Source of the DNA: Rhodospirillum sp.
Lineage (GTDB): Bacteria; Pseudomonadota; Alphaproteobacteria; Rhodospirillales; Rhodospirillaceae
Direction: 5' to 3'
NCBI GenBank assembly: GCA_021741145.1
Contig: JAIOYK010000054.1
Span: 1-38,793, forward strand
Length of the DNA stretch: 38,793 nucleotides
The position numbers were made by a program, and so were the translations under genes. The notes under the pieces are model-generated. The model was not told the origin of the DNA. It was given only the letters and a program-made list of their open reading frames with translations, and ran no database searches. Shown one piece after another: positions 15,945-26,570 of this stretch (position 1 is its first letter; every line of letters starts with the position of its first letter).

Positions 15945-17174
15945 CTACGGCCTGGGAGGGGCTTTTGTAAAAAAATCATTGTGGGACAATTGGTTTCGTC
16001 CCCGCTCCTTGGCCTTTGACAGTGCTTCCTCGGCCTTTTGGAGGAGGGCGTCGGCGGGAGGGGGGGAGTGTCCGGGCTCGACGGGGGTCCAGGTGGCGAT
16101 ACCGATGCTGATGGTTATTACAACGGATCCGGAACGGATTGGCGCGGGATATTGCTCGACGAGGGCCCGCGCGATTTCCGCCAGGGCCAGGGCCTCCACC
16201 CGATCCGCGCCAGGCAGGGCCAGGGCGAATTCCCCCCCTCCGACATGGGCCAGACTATCCCCTTTTCTGGTGATCGTTGATAGCAGGTTCGCCACATGGC
16301 GCAGGGCGCGGTCCCCCGCGGTCATCCCCAGGCTGTCGTTGATGCGGCTGAGGTGGTCTGGATCAATGGCCAGGATCGAGAACGAAGTGGTCTGGTCGCG
16401 GACTTGAAGACTGGCCGCGTCCTCGAGGAAGGCTCGCCGGTTGCTCAAGCCGGTCAGCGGATCGCGATCCGCCTGTAAACGCAGCCGTTTCACCAGTTTT
16501 TCGACCGTGACACCCATGTAGCCGAAGGCAAGCAACCAGGCGTGAATGATGGCCGCGATGAGCACCCGGACATTATGGGCGTTGTTCTCGAGGATGGTCC
16601 CTGGCAGCGGCGTTTCACTGAAAAAGGGCTGGATCACACGCCCAATGTGGACAGCCAGGGTCAGGCCGAGGCAGACCACAAGGAATTTGCCCATGGGATG
16701 GAATCGGTCCCGCCACATCGGCCAAAGGGCGATGATCTGAAGCAGTGTCGCACCGCTGACGACCGCCCCGATCAGGATCACCCGGGCATGGAAGGAAGGG
16801 GCGATAACGGTGAAGTAAACCAGAAGGGCCATGGCGCAGCAGAGGCCGAGGAACGCCGGAAGGTGATGCCATCCCCTGGGCCGGGAGCGCTCCATGAAGT
16901 CCCAGGTTCCCAAAAGGGTGGCGTAAAAGCCCACGATAAGACAGATGTTTCCTGAAAGGATAGCCAGGGAAAAAGGGATGGAGAGGGCCTCGCGGCCATA
17001 GATGAAAAATAAGCCGATATCGATGATGACATAGCCGAGCCACCACCCTTCCAATCCCGGCTCCTTGCGGTTTGGAAGCCACAGGACGGTGAAACATCCC
17101 AGTTTTAGGACTTCCAATAACGCGAATACGAAAAGCAAGGTGGGAAGATGGAGGTGCTCCATGAGTTCCCCCAT
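15945..17174 (-). CDS. Membrane protein with degenerate GGDEF domain (GGGEF)
   Basis: The 409-residue paralogue of the adjacent cyclase shares its hydrophobic N-terminal half and its C-terminal domain (DPLTGLSNRRAF). The signature reads HVGGGEF (GGGEF at 312-316), so the third residue, which binds metal in active enzymes, is glycine. LDLDHFK has become IDPDHLS and GHAVGD is GMTAGD. Catalysis is probably lost; it may bind GTP or the neighbouring cyclase as a regulatory partner. Its ATG at 17174 follows the trkH stop directly (TGAATG), with GGAGG inside the trkH end, so translation is probably coupled to the potassium transporter. A start at 17162 is also possible. Confidence 0.85.
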   Translation of the reverse strand: MGELMEHLHLPTLLFVFALLEVLKLGCFTVLWLPNRKEPGLEGWWLGYVIIDIGLFFIYGREALSIPFSLAILSGNICLIVGFYATLLGTWDFMERSRPRGWHHLPAFLGLCCAMALLVYFTVIAPSFHARVILIGAVVSGATLLQIIALWPMWRDRFHPMGKFLVVCLGLTLAVHIGRVIQPFFSETPLPGTILENNAHNVRVLIAAIIHAWLLAFGYMGVTVEKLVKRLRLQADRDPLTGLSNRRAFLEDAASLQVRDQTTSFSILAIDPDHLSRINDSLGMTAGDRALRHVANLLSTITRKGDSLAHVGGGEFALALPGADRVEALALAEIARALVEQYPAPIRSGSVVITISIGIATWTPVEPGHSPPPADALLQKAEEALSKAKERGRNQLSHNDFFTKAPPRP

Positions 17175-18671
17175 TCAACGCCTCCAGAAATCGCGGCTGA
17201 ACAGGACAAGCAGGGTAAAGAACTCCAACCGCCCCAGCAGCATTCCAAGGGCGAGAAGCCATTTCGCCGAATCGGGGAGAATGGCGAAATTACCCGAGGG
17301 TCCGATCAGGGACCCCAGGCCGGGACCGACGTTGCCCACCGCGGTCGCCGCGCCCGACAGGGCGGTCACCCAGTCCAGGCCCAGCAGGGTCAGGCCCAAC
17401 GCGATGAAGGCCGTGGTCGCCCCCGTGGCGAAGAAGAAAAGCACGACCGACGCGGCGACGTCCTCGTCGATGGGATTGCCCCGGTAGGTGGACAGAATGA
17501 TCGAATGGGGCAGATAACGCCGCCGGACGTGGGCGCGCATCACCGTATAGGCGATCTGATAGCGAAAGGTCTTGATGGCGCCCGATGTGCTTCCCGTGCA
17601 TCCTCCGGCGAAGGTGATCAGGAAGAAAAACATCACCGCGAAATCCCCCCAAAGGGTGTAATCCTCGGAGGCGAAACCGGTGGTGGTGACCACCGACGTG
17701 ATGTTGAAGGCGGCCGCGGTGAAAGCCGAGAGGAAGGTCTTGTCCGAGGTCAGCCATAGCCAGGTCCCGACAAAGACCCAGCAGGAAACCAGGAAGGTCA
17801 GGAAGGCGCGGACCTGGGAGTCCCGGAACAAGACCTCGGGCCGCCCCCGCGCGGCCTGGACGAACAGGAGGAAGGGCAGGGCGCCCATGATCATGCCAAG
17901 GATGGAAACCCAGAGCACCCCCGGCCCCATGGTGCCCATGGAGGTGTCCCAATTGGAGAACCCGCCGGTGGACACGGTGGTGAAGGCGTGGCAGATGGCG
18001 TTGAACAGGTCCATGCCGCCCAGCATGTAGCCCAAGGCGACGGCGATCGTGATCATCAGGTAGATGACGGAAATGGACAGGCCCAATTCGCCAATGCGGG
18101 TCAAGCCCCGTTCGGAGGTATCGGAGCTTTCCATGCGGAACAGCTGCATGCCCCCCACCCGCAGCACGGGCAGCAGGGCGATGGCCATGCCGATGATGCC
18201 GATCCCCCCCACCCATTGCTGAAGGGCCCGCCAGAACAAGATACCGGGAGGCATGTGGTCCAGGTCGTGGATGACCGTCGATCCGGTGGTGGTCAGGCCG
18301 GAGATGCTTTCAAAAACCGCGTCGCCCAGGTCCAGACTGGTGGTGGCGAAGATGAAAGGCAGGCTGCCGAACAGCCCCAGCACCACCCAGGACAGGCAGG
18401 TGAGCAGGAATCCCTGCTTCAGGTTCAGCCGCACCGGTCGTCGCCAGTTGGAGGCAACCAGCAAGAGGCCCGTGAAAAGGGTCAATCCCGCGGCTTGGAG
18501 GAAACCCAACCAATCCTGATCGTTGACAATGAAGTCGAGAAGGGCGGGCGCCAGCATGGCGATGCCCAGGGCGGAGACCAGCATGCCCAGAACGAACAAC
18601 ACGGGCACCAATTCCAGCCCGCCGAGGCTGAGGCCCTGGCGTTCATGATCATGGGGGGCGATCAAGGCCAT
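17175..18671 (-). CDS. trkH: Trk potassium uptake protein TrkH
   Basis: The 498-residue integral membrane protein of the Trk/Ktr/HKT superfamily forms the potassium-conducting subunit in the inner membrane and works with the NAD-binding regulator TrkA, which is not in this window. The four P-loop regions are visible, including [41 protein letters not shown] and GNVGPGLG, with the selectivity-filter glycines. Length is normal. The stop codon abuts the start of the GGGEF protein gene, an unusual pairing that may tie ion uptake to signalling. It is divergent from uvrB across about 140 bases. GGAAGGA lies 11 bases before the ATG. Confidence 0.93.
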   Translation of the reverse strand: MALIAPHDHERQGLSLGGLELVPVLFVLGMLVSALGIAMLAPALLDFIVNDQDWLGFLQAAGLTLFTGLLLVASNWRRPVRLNLKQGFLLTCLSWVVLGLFGSLPFIFATTSLDLGDAVFESISGLTTTGSTVIHDLDHMPPGILFWRALQQWVGGIGIIGMAIALLPVLRVGGMQLFRMESSDTSERGLTRIGELGLSISVIYLMITIAVALGYMLGGMDLFNAICHAFTTVSTGGFSNWDTSMGTMGPGVLWVSILGMIMGALPFLLFVQAARGRPEVLFRDSQVRAFLTFLVSCWVFVGTWLWLTSDKTFLSAFTAAAFNITSVVTTTGFASEDYTLWGDFAVMFFFLITFAGGCTGSTSGAIKTFRYQIAYTVMRAHVRRRYLPHSIILSTYRGNPIDEDVAASVVLFFFATGATTAFIALGLTLLGLDWVTALSGAATAVGNVGPGLGSLIGPSGNFAILPDSAKWLLALGMLLGRLEFFTLLVLFSRDFWRR

Positions 18672-18814
18672 GGAAACGAGGTTCCTTCCGACCCGGATGG
18701 GCCCGCCCCACCCGGTTCCTCCACCCTATCGGTCAAGAGCGGCCCCTGGTCAAGGGCGCCATGCGGTCTTATCTTGCCCATACCCCTCTTCTCGACCCGT
18801 CAGGTTCCGCTTCC

Positions 18815-20968
<2,154 letters not shown>

Positions 20969-20987
20969 GCCGCGGGGCGTGTACCCC

Positions 20988-21032
20988 GGGGGCTTTGCCC
21001 CCGAGCCCCCACTGGGAGGCGGGGCCTCCCAG
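20988..21032. terminator. Tandem-hairpin element, copy 3, after uvrB
   Basis: GGGGGC with loop TTT pairs with GCCCCC (20988-21002). CTGGGAGGC then pairs perfectly with GCCTCCCAG (21012-21032). The arrangement matches the elements at 1615-1663 and 10578-10623. It follows the uvrB stop by about 20 bases and probably serves as its terminator or mRNA end-stabiliser. Confidence 0.6.
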
Positions 21033-21166
21033 ACCCTCCATTCGTTGAAATGTCGGTGATGCGGGACATGGCCGGAACGGATTGGGGACCGCATTGATGA
21101 TAAATGGTCATTGAAAAAGTAAACTTAAACACCCATGATCATTGAAGTTCGATCTTGGAGGCAGCC

Positions 21167-21967
21167 ATGACCACTCAGTTCCAGGCCCCTGGTGTCATCG
21201 ATTTCCCGCCGATGGAGGGGGCCAATGCGCGCACTCAGGCTTGGGTGGACAAGCTCCGGCGGGAGGATCTGGACGAGGCCTTCCTGGATAACCTTTTGAT
21301 CCTGAGGGAAACCCTGCGCAGTCGCCCCGGAGAGGGGCGGCGGGAGGGGCGGCGGCGGCTGGAGGGGCTCGCCGCCATGGCCGCGCGCTTGCCGTCGGAA
21401 GGCGCCGCGGCCCGCCGCGTCGCCGCGAAGGGGCGCTTGATCCAGGATTTGCTGGACGAAAAATGGGGGCGGGCCGAGATGCCGGTCCAGGACCCGGGTA
21501 CGGCGGAAACCCGGGTTCGGCGCCAGGGAGGCGACCCCATCGCCCGGATGTTGGCGGCGGGGCGGATCGATGACGCCCAGGCCGAGGCCGCCCGTCGCTT
21601 ACGCCGGGTGGTGGAGGGCATCATGCGCCCGGTGATGGCCCATTCGCCGCGCATCGACGGGGTGCACGGCGTCTCCGGCGCATCCGGGGCCGGGCGGCTG
21701 GTCGACCTGATGCCGGGGGAACTGGCCTGGGAGCACGCCCGCCTTTACCTGCCCTGGTCCCGGGAGGTGGCAAGTTGGACCCGGCGCGGGGGCTACCGCC
21801 CGGTGGATCTGGTCCTGGACGTGGTGGTCATGGACCTGGGCCTGGACGCCGCGCGGCGGAAACACCGCTGCGCCCTGGACACCGCCCAGAGGGATTTGGG
21901 CGATGCCCTGACGTTGTATGCCAAACGGGCGGGAGTGGGGCGGTATCGGCGGCGGGCGACCTCTTGA
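21167..21967 (+). CDS. Conserved-looking hypothetical protein
   Basis: The 266-residue, Arg- and Ala-rich, probably cytoplasmic protein has no signal peptide or membrane segment. I do not recognise its family. The N-terminal half is helical and charged. The C-terminal half includes GRIDDAQAEAARRLRRVVEG, GELAWEHARLYLPWSREVASW and a final helix ending YAKRAGVGRYRRR. The mid-domain wording (RRYRPVDLVLDVV-like, then DLGDALTLYAKRAG) slightly recalls uncharacterised DNA-associated proteins of alphaproteobacteria (DUF6456-like), but this is a guess. GGAGG precedes ATG 21167, so this start is favoured over 21155. An AT-rich leader (21090-21150) probably holds the promoter. The stop codon overlaps a perfect inverted repeat. 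Confidence 0.65.
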   Translation: MTTQFQAPGVIDFPPMEGANARTQAWVDKLRREDLDEAFLDNLLILRETLRSRPGEGRREGRRRLEGLAAMAARLPSEGAAARRVAAKGRLIQDLLDEKWGRAEMPVQDPGTAETRVRRQGGDPIARMLAAGRIDDAQAEAARRLRRVVEGIMRPVMAHSPRIDGVHGVSGASGAGRLVDLMPGELAWEHARLYLPWSREVASWTRRGGYRPVDLVLDVVVMDLGLDAARRKHRCALDTAQRDLGDALTLYAKRAGVGRYRRRATS

Positions 21968-21993
21968 CAATTGGGACGACTGTCCCAATTGTC
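21966..21993. promoter_or_regulatory. Perfect 12-bp inverted repeat
   Basis: GACAATTGGGAC (21966-21977), a GACT spacer, and the exact reverse complement (21982-21993). It overlaps the stop codon of the preceding gene and immediately precedes the truncated TetR coding region. There is no T-tract. It looks like a TetR-type operator now joined to the repressor fragment, or the scar of a deletion. Confidence 0.6.
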
Positions 21994-21998
21994 CTAAT

Positions 21999-22496
21999 CA
22001 TTTCAAGTTCAAGGACGCGGTCCTGGAGGCGGTGATCCTGGCCCCAACGGGGGCCACGTCCCGGATGTTCGAGGCCTGGGAAGCCGAGGCCCGGACTCCC
22101 GTCGTGCGGATCCGCCGCTACCTGCACATCCTTATCGCCAATCGGGAGAAAATCCTGCCCCATGGCTGCCCGGTGGGCATCTTGTCCACGGAATTGGCTA
22201 AGCTGGACCATCCGGCCCGGTCCCAAGCCGCCAGGGTCTTCTCGTTGTTCCGCGACTGGCTGAGCCTTCTTTTTGGTCCATTGGGATACGGCGCGGCGGA
22301 GGCTGACGCCCTGGCCATGCGTGCTCTGGTTCTGAGCCAGGGCGTGGCGGCCCTGGCGGCCACCTTTCACGATGAAATCTTCCCACGGAGGGAGGTTGCC
22401 CGCATGGACGACTGGCTTGACGGTGTGGTCGGCGCGGCTCCTCACCATCACGAAACTGGGCATCACGAAACTGGGCATCACGAAACTGGAGCGTAA
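21999..22496 (+). pseudogene. TetR-family regulator lacking its DNA-binding domain
   Basis: The frame from HFKFKDAVLEAVI onward matches the end of a TetR helix-turn-helix (usually YYHFKSKDALL) and the whole ligand-binding domain, including the family segment HGCPVGILSTELAKLD. About 45 residues that would form the helix-turn-helix are missing. Upstream the frame runs into the inverted repeat and then antisense-like sequence of the preceding gene, and the nearest in-frame ATG (21918) lies inside that gene. The remnant therefore probably arose by deletion and is not a functional DNA binder. The 3' end carries three copies of a 15-base repeat. It could still be expressed as a dominant-negative partner, but nothing supports that. 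Confidence 0.7.
22446..22490 (+). repeat. 15-bp tandem repeat, three copies
   Basis: CATCACGAAACTGGG occurs three times head to tail (the last ending in A). It keeps the reading frame, giving a histidine-rich HHETG repeat at the C-terminus of the TetR remnant. Slippage could change the copy number without a frameshift. Confidence 0.8.
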
Positions 22497-22500
22497 TCCC

Positions 22501-22638
22501 ATGTACTTGGTTCCGCCGCGTTTTGCCGAAAACCGGGATCGGGCTGGCGGGGTCCTGGTAGGGCACGCTGACGTGATCGAAATCGCGCCCATTCTGGCCG
22601 ACGCACGGCTATCGTTCTTGTTGGCTGAGAGAGGATGA
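22501..22638 (+). CDS. Small ORF of 45 residues upstream of tag
   Basis: The frame begins MYLVPPRFAENRDRAGG and stops at TGA 22636-22638, overlapping the ATG at 22635 in the tag frame (ATGA). GGAG lies about 12 bases before its ATG. The first residues loosely recall the N-terminus of PaiB-type FMN-binding proteins (MY-PP-F), so it may be a truncated remnant of one. It could also be a short coupled leader peptide for tag. No function is assigned. Confidence 0.35.
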   Translation: MYLVPPRFAENRDRAGGVLVGHADVIEIAPILADARLSFLLAERG

Positions 22639-22640
22639 CC

Positions 22641-23249
22641 ATGGACAAGACCATTGAAGGCCCGGACGGCCTGCCACGCTGCCGTTGGTGCGCCGCCGCG
22701 CCGGAGTTCCTAGCCTACCACGACCGGGAATGGGGATTTCCCGTGGCCGACGACCGGCGTCTGTTCGAAAAACTCTGCCTGGAGAGCTTTCAGTCCGGTT
22801 TGAGTTGGCGGACCATCCTGGCCAAGCGGGAGAATTTCCGGGTGGCCTTCGAAGGCTTCGACGTCGACAAGGTCGCCGCCTTTACCGAGGCGGATGTGGC
22901 GCGGTTGCTTCAGGACTCGGGGATCGTGCGCCACCGGGGCAAGATCGAGGCGGTCATCAACAACGCCAAACGGGCCCGGGAGATGGTCGAGCGCGAGGGG
23001 TCTCTCGCCGCCTATTTCTGGCGGCATGAGCCGGATCCGGCGACCCTGGCCGAACCCCAGACGGTGTCCACCTGCCCTGACTCCGTGGCCCTGTCAAAGG
23101 ATTTGAAGAAACGGGGCTGGGCTTTTGTCGGGCCAACGACGGTCTACGCCTTCATGCAGGCCATGGGATTGGTCAACGACCATGCCCTAGGCTGCGTCCA
23201 ACGGGCCGAGGCGGAACGGGCAAGGGCGGTGTTCACTCGCCCCCTTTGA
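22641..23249 (+). CDS. tag: DNA-3-methyladenine glycosylase I
   Basis: The protein of about 202 residues excises 3-methyladenine from alkylated DNA as the first step of base excision repair. It has the Tag signature RCRWC, then YHDREWGFPV, ESFQSGLSWRTIL, and the C-terminal zinc ligands in NDHALGC. An HhH-like region (ARLLQDSGIVRHRGKIEAVI) lies in the middle. ATG 22641 has AGAGG six bases upstream; ATG 22635 is an alternative that overlaps the small upstream ORF. The last 17 bases overlap the 3' end of the convergent aminotransferase gene. Confidence 0.93.
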   Translation: MDKTIEGPDGLPRCRWCAAAPEFLAYHDREWGFPVADDRRLFEKLCLESFQSGLSWRTILAKRENFRVAFEGFDVDKVAAFTEADVARLLQDSGIVRHRGKIEAVINNAKRAREMVEREGSLAAYFWRHEPDPATLAEPQTVSTCPDSVALSKDLKKRGWAFVGPTTVYAFMQAMGLVNDHALGCVQRAEAERARAVFTRPL

Positions 23250-24384
23250 CCCCAGCAGTCTCCCGCGCGGCCTCCGCAAGCAGGGCGAGCGCCCTCTCGA
23301 AGGTCTCTGGCGAGAGGAGGCCAAAGCCCAGGCGGAAGACCCGATCCGTCTCGCCGAACCAGGACCCCGGCGCGACCCGGACGCCGCGCGCCCGCAGGCC
23401 GTCGTAAAAGCGGGGAAGGGCGCTCTCCGGCATACCGCTCTCCCGGAGGCGGAGGCAGCAGATGGCTCCAGCGTCCGGCTTGACCCAGTCCAGCAGATCC
23501 GCGTTGGCGGTGACCAGGGCCTCGGTTCGGGCGAGACCCCGCCCCAGGACTGGGCGCCGGTCCGCGATCAGGGTGGTCTGGCGGGCGAGGACTCGAAGCG
23601 CCAAGGCCTCGTCCACCGCGGAGTGGGAAACCACCGTGGTGAATTTGCCCAGAATCAATTGGTCTCGTAGGGCCGCGTTTCGGGTGATCACCCAGCCCAG
23701 GCGCAGGCCCGGCGCCCCATGGCATTTGGACAGGGAGGCGATGGTCACCACGCGGGGATCCAGGGCGGTTAGGCTCGGGCGGATGGGCGTGGCTCCGGCG
23801 ACGGCCTCGCGAAAGGTTTCGTCCACCAGCAATAGGGCCTCCGGACAGGTCCGGTCCATGGCCGCGAGCACTTGGCGGACCTCCATCTCTGTCAGGGAGA
23901 CACCCGAAGGGTTCTGGGGAGAGGCCAGACTGACCAGGGTGGTGGCCGGTGTCAGGGCTTCCTTCAGCCGCTCCGGTTCCAGGCGATAGCCGGTTCCGAA
24001 GGCGAAAGGCAGCAGGCGCGGGGTGGTGCCGACGGCTTCGACGACAGCCTTGGCGTTGGGAAAGGCCGGGGCGCCCAGGACGACGTCCTTGCCCGGTCCG
24101 GCGAGGATAAAGGCCAGAAGGAACAAGGCCTGCATTCCGCCAACGGTGACCACCACGTCCTCGGCTTCGGCTCCCTGGTGGTCGGCGATCAGGGCACGCA
24201 GGTCCGGATGGCCCTGGGCGCTGCCGTAACCCAGGGGCAGGGTGGCGACGTCGTCCAGGACGCCCTCCTTCAACAGATCTCCGACCAGCACGTCCGGCCC
24301 GATGCTCTCGGCCAGATCGTAGGGGACGGACTCCGTGGTCAGGGCGATGATTTTCGCGGGGGGAAAGGGCGTGGGGATGGCCAT
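23233..24384 (-). CDS. PLP-dependent aminotransferase, class I/II
   Basis: The 383-residue fold-type I aminotransferase has the PLP-lysine motif SLSKCHGAPGLRLGW, the cofactor-binding SPQNPSG and LLVDETFRE, and the C-terminal arginine region RVFRLGFG. Its substrate cannot be told from sequence. It is divergent from a MocR-type regulator, and such regulators often control the adjacent aminotransferase or PLP-related gene. The 3' end overlaps tag by 17 bases. Candidates include histidinol-phosphate-like or aromatic/branched-chain transaminases, but none is supported. Confidence 0.82.
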   Translation of the reverse strand: MAIPTPFPPAKIIALTTESVPYDLAESIGPDVLVGDLLKEGVLDDVATLPLGYGSAQGHPDLRALIADHQGAEAEDVVVTVGGMQALFLLAFILAGPGKDVVLGAPAFPNAKAVVEAVGTTPRLLPFAFGTGYRLEPERLKEALTPATTLVSLASPQNPSGVSLTEMEVRQVLAAMDRTCPEALLLVDETFREAVAGATPIRPSLTALDPRVVTIASLSKCHGAPGLRLGWVITRNAALRDQLILGKFTTVVSHSAVDEALALRVLARQTTLIADRRPVLGRGLARTEALVTANADLLDWVKPDAGAICCLRLRESGMPESALPRFYDGLRARGVRVAPGSWFGETDRVFRLGFGLLSPETFERALALLAEAARETAGVKGGE

Positions 24385-24537
24385 GGCGGGGAGCTCCGTT
24401 GGATGGGGAGCCCCGAGGATCGGCCCATTAGGCGGATGAATACAGACACAGGGAAAGGAAATTGTAACCAGAACAGATTGTCACAGGCCCAGTCTGTAAT
24501 GGTGTACGCTTGGCCCTTTGGAACAAGGAGGCAAGCG
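24385..24537. promoter_or_regulatory. Divergent promoter region with MocR-type site candidates
   Basis: This shared upstream region is AT-richer than its surroundings between 24460 and 24500. It contains repeated ATTGTAAC / ATTGTCAC / CTGTAATG words, and ACAGA and TCTGT arms. MocR regulators usually bind direct repeats beside their own promoter, so autoregulation and control of the divergent aminotransferase is inferred. AAGGAGG at 24525-24531 fixes the GTG start of the regulator. Confidence 0.45.
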
Positions 24538-25974
24538 GTGGACGGGACCGGTCTGGAGACCTATCGTTACGAGGCCCTGGCGGCGGAACTGGAGGGCATG
24601 GTGGAGCGGGGTATCCTATGTCCGGGCATGCGCGCGCCTTCCCTGCGACGGGCGGCGCGTGGGGCGGGGGTCAGCTTATCCACGGCGCTTCTGGCCTATC
24701 GCCTGCTGGAGGACCGGGGGGTGCTGGAAGCTCGGCCCAAATCCGGGTTCTATGTGACCGACCGCCGCGACCGGACCCGCCCTCGGCCCGCCCCCTCGCG
24801 TCCGCCGGAGGAAGCCCGGACGGTGACCCTGGATGGGGGCGTGGCTGATATGCTCGACTTGGCCTCCAATCCGGCTTTCGCACCGCTTGGCTGCGCCATT
24901 CCCGACGCCCGGCTGCTCGCCGCGGGCGGACTGGACCGCTTCCTGGCCCGGGCCGCCCGGGTCCATGGCCAAGGCTACAATATCTATACGGAACGGCGGG
25001 GGGACGCGGCGTTGCGGCGGGAGCTGTCCCGGCGGGCTTTGCGCCATGGCCATGGCCTGGCGCCGGACGATATCGTCCTCACCTGTGGCTGTACGGAGGC
25101 TCTGTTCCTGGCCCTCAAGGCCTCGACCCGGCCCGGCGATGTGGTCGCCATTGAATCCCCCACCTATTTCGGCCTGCTCCAGATCCTGGAGGGGCTCTCC
25201 CTAAGGGCCTATGAACTGCCCACCCATCCAGAGCGGGGGATTGATCCCGAGGCCCTGTCCCGGGCGCTGGTGAGGGGAGGGATCGCCGCTTGCCTGTTGT
25301 CCTCCAGCTTCAACAATCCCCTGGGATGTCTGACCCCGGACGCGATCAAGCGGGAGATCGCCGGGATCCTGTCCCACCATGGCATTCCACTGATAGAGGA
25401 CGATATTTACGGCGACATTCATTTTGGGATGGAGCGGCCCCGGCCCTTCGCCGCCCTGGCTCCGGGGGCGGATATTCTGACCTGCGGGTCCTTTTCCAAG
25501 ACGGTGGCGCCGGGCTATCGGGTAGGGTGGCTCGCCGCCCCAGGCCGCATTGAGGCGGTGTTGCGGGCAAAGTTTGGCGTCACCCTCTGCGGTCCGGCCT
25601 TGCCGCAAAAGGCCTGCGCCGACTTCCTGTCCACCGGTGGATACGACAACCATTTGCGGAGGGTTCGGCGGGTGTTCGCCGAGACCGTGGCGCGCATGTC
25701 CCAGGCCATCGACCGGAGTTTTCCAGAAGATACAAAGGTGACCGACCCCAAGGGCGGCTTCGTCCTTTGGCTGGAATTGCCCCGGGGCCTGGACAGCCGG
25801 GTACTCTACCAAGCCGCCATCCGGGAGCGGATCTGCTTCGCGCCGGGACCTCTGTTCACGGCCACGGACCGGTACCGGAATTGCCTGCGGTTGAGCTGCG
25901 GGCACACTTGGGACCGGGGTTTGGAACGGAGTGTCGAACGGTTGGGGGAATTGGCCCGGGAGATGATGGAATAG
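24538..25974 (+). CDS. MocR-type regulator (GntR HTH fused to aminotransferase domain)
   Basis: The 478-residue chimera has a GntR winged helix (residues 5-75: LRRAARGAGVSLSTALLAYRLLEDRG) joined to a fold-type I aminotransferase domain. That domain includes CGCTEALFLAL, SSSFNNPLG, LIEDDIYGDIHF and the PLP lysine in GSFSKTVAPGYRVGW. MocR proteins use bound PLP as part of sensing and usually do not transaminate. The GTG start at 24538 is chosen because AAGGAGG lies six bases upstream; no good ATG is near, and the long open frame to the left is antisense to the aminotransferase gene. Divergent arrangement suggests it regulates that gene. Confidence 0.88.
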   Translation: MDGTGLETYRYEALAAELEGMVERGILCPGMRAPSLRRAARGAGVSLSTALLAYRLLEDRGVLEARPKSGFYVTDRRDRTRPRPAPSRPPEEARTVTLDGGVADMLDLASNPAFAPLGCAIPDARLLAAGGLDRFLARAARVHGQGYNIYTERRGDAALRRELSRRALRHGHGLAPDDIVLTCGCTEALFLALKASTRPGDVVAIESPTYFGLLQILEGLSLRAYELPTHPERGIDPEALSRALVRGGIAACLLSSSFNNPLGCLTPDAIKREIAGILSHHGIPLIEDDIYGDIHFGMERPRPFAALAPGADILTCGSFSKTVAPGYRVGWLAAPGRIEAVLRAKFGVTLCGPALPQKACADFLSTGGYDNHLRRVRRVFAETVARMSQAIDRSFPEDTKVTDPKGGFVLWLELPRGLDSRVLYQAAIRERICFAPGPLFTATDRYRNCLRLSCGHTWDRGLERSVERLGELAREMME

Positions 25975-25991
25975 GGGAACTCTCCTCGCCC

Positions 25992-26429
25992 TCATAAATG
26001 GGCCTTGGTGCTTCTGGGCGTGGCCAACAGAAGACTGGTCTCGCTGCCGGTGATGCCTGGGATCAGGCGGAGGCGGCGGAGGAGGTCGTCGAAGGCGGTC
26101 AGGCTCTCCGCCCCCAGCTCTGCGATCAGGTCCCAGCGGCCCAGGGTCGAATGGATCGCCGAGACCCCCGGAAAGCCGCCCAGGGCGCGGACGACCTTGT
26201 CCGTCGAGCGCTCCTCCACCGCGATCATGGTGATCCCGCGCACCGGTAGGGCGCTTCCGTCCGCCTTCAGGATCACCGTATAGCCCCGGATCTCCCCCTC
26301 CCGCTCCAGGCGTTCCATGCGGGCGCGGACGGTCGCCCGGGACACCTTCAGGTCTCCGGCCAAGTCCGAGACGCTCCGCCGCGCCGAATGGCGGAGGAGA
26401 ACGATCAGCGCGCGGTCCAGGTCATCCAT
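25992..26429 (-). CDS. Lrp/AsnC family transcriptional regulator
   Basis: The 145-residue protein has an N-terminal AsnC-type helix-turn-helix (SVSDLAGDLKVSRATVRARMERLEREGEI) and a C-terminal RAM ligand-binding domain (GVSAIHSTLGRWDLIAELGAES). The family senses amino acids and forms octamers. It is divergent from arginase and ornithine cyclodeaminase, so it probably controls arginine/ornithine breakdown, in the way AsnC/Lrp proteins often regulate adjacent amino-acid genes. A good sigma-70 promoter lies upstream. The start at MDDLDRAL (26429) is chosen; the much longer frame upstream is antisense to the arginase gene. Confidence 0.88.
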   Translation of the reverse strand: MDDLDRALIVLLRHSARRSVSDLAGDLKVSRATVRARMERLEREGEIRGYTVILKADGSALPVRGITMIAVEERSTDKVVRALGGFPGVSAIHSTLGRWDLIAELGAESLTAFDDLLRRLRLIPGITGSETSLLLATPRSTKAHL

Positions 26430-26472
26430 GGGGCATTCTCTCTTGTCAATTTGTGCGGCTTCTGCCGCCATT

Positions 26473-26501
26473 TTGATAAATATCACTATCATAATTGTCA
26501 A
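26473..26501 (-). promoter_or_regulatory. Sigma-70-like promoter of the Lrp gene
   Basis: On the minus strand, TTGACA (26501-26496) is followed after exactly 17 bases by TATCAA (26478-26473), about 45 bases before the Lrp ATG. The whole stretch is AT-rich in a GC-rich genome and partly symmetrical (TTTTGA ... TCAAAA). An Lrp-type binding site overlapping the promoter, giving autoregulation and control of arginase, is inferred. Confidence 0.6.
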
Positions 26502-26570
26502 AAACAACACTTCAAATCGCCAGGTGCCCATGGTGCAATTTCCTATCAAATGCAATCGTGGGAGAGCGGC

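Noticed and set aside
18672-18814. A LexA (SOS) box upstream of uvrB
   Set aside because: Single GTTC words occur, but not the GTTC-N7-GTTC spacing expected in alphaproteobacteria.
23872-25974. A 700-residue frame extending the MocR regulator to the left
   Set aside because: The left part is antisense to the aminotransferase gene; the GTG with AAGGAGG at 24538 gives a normal MocR N-terminus.
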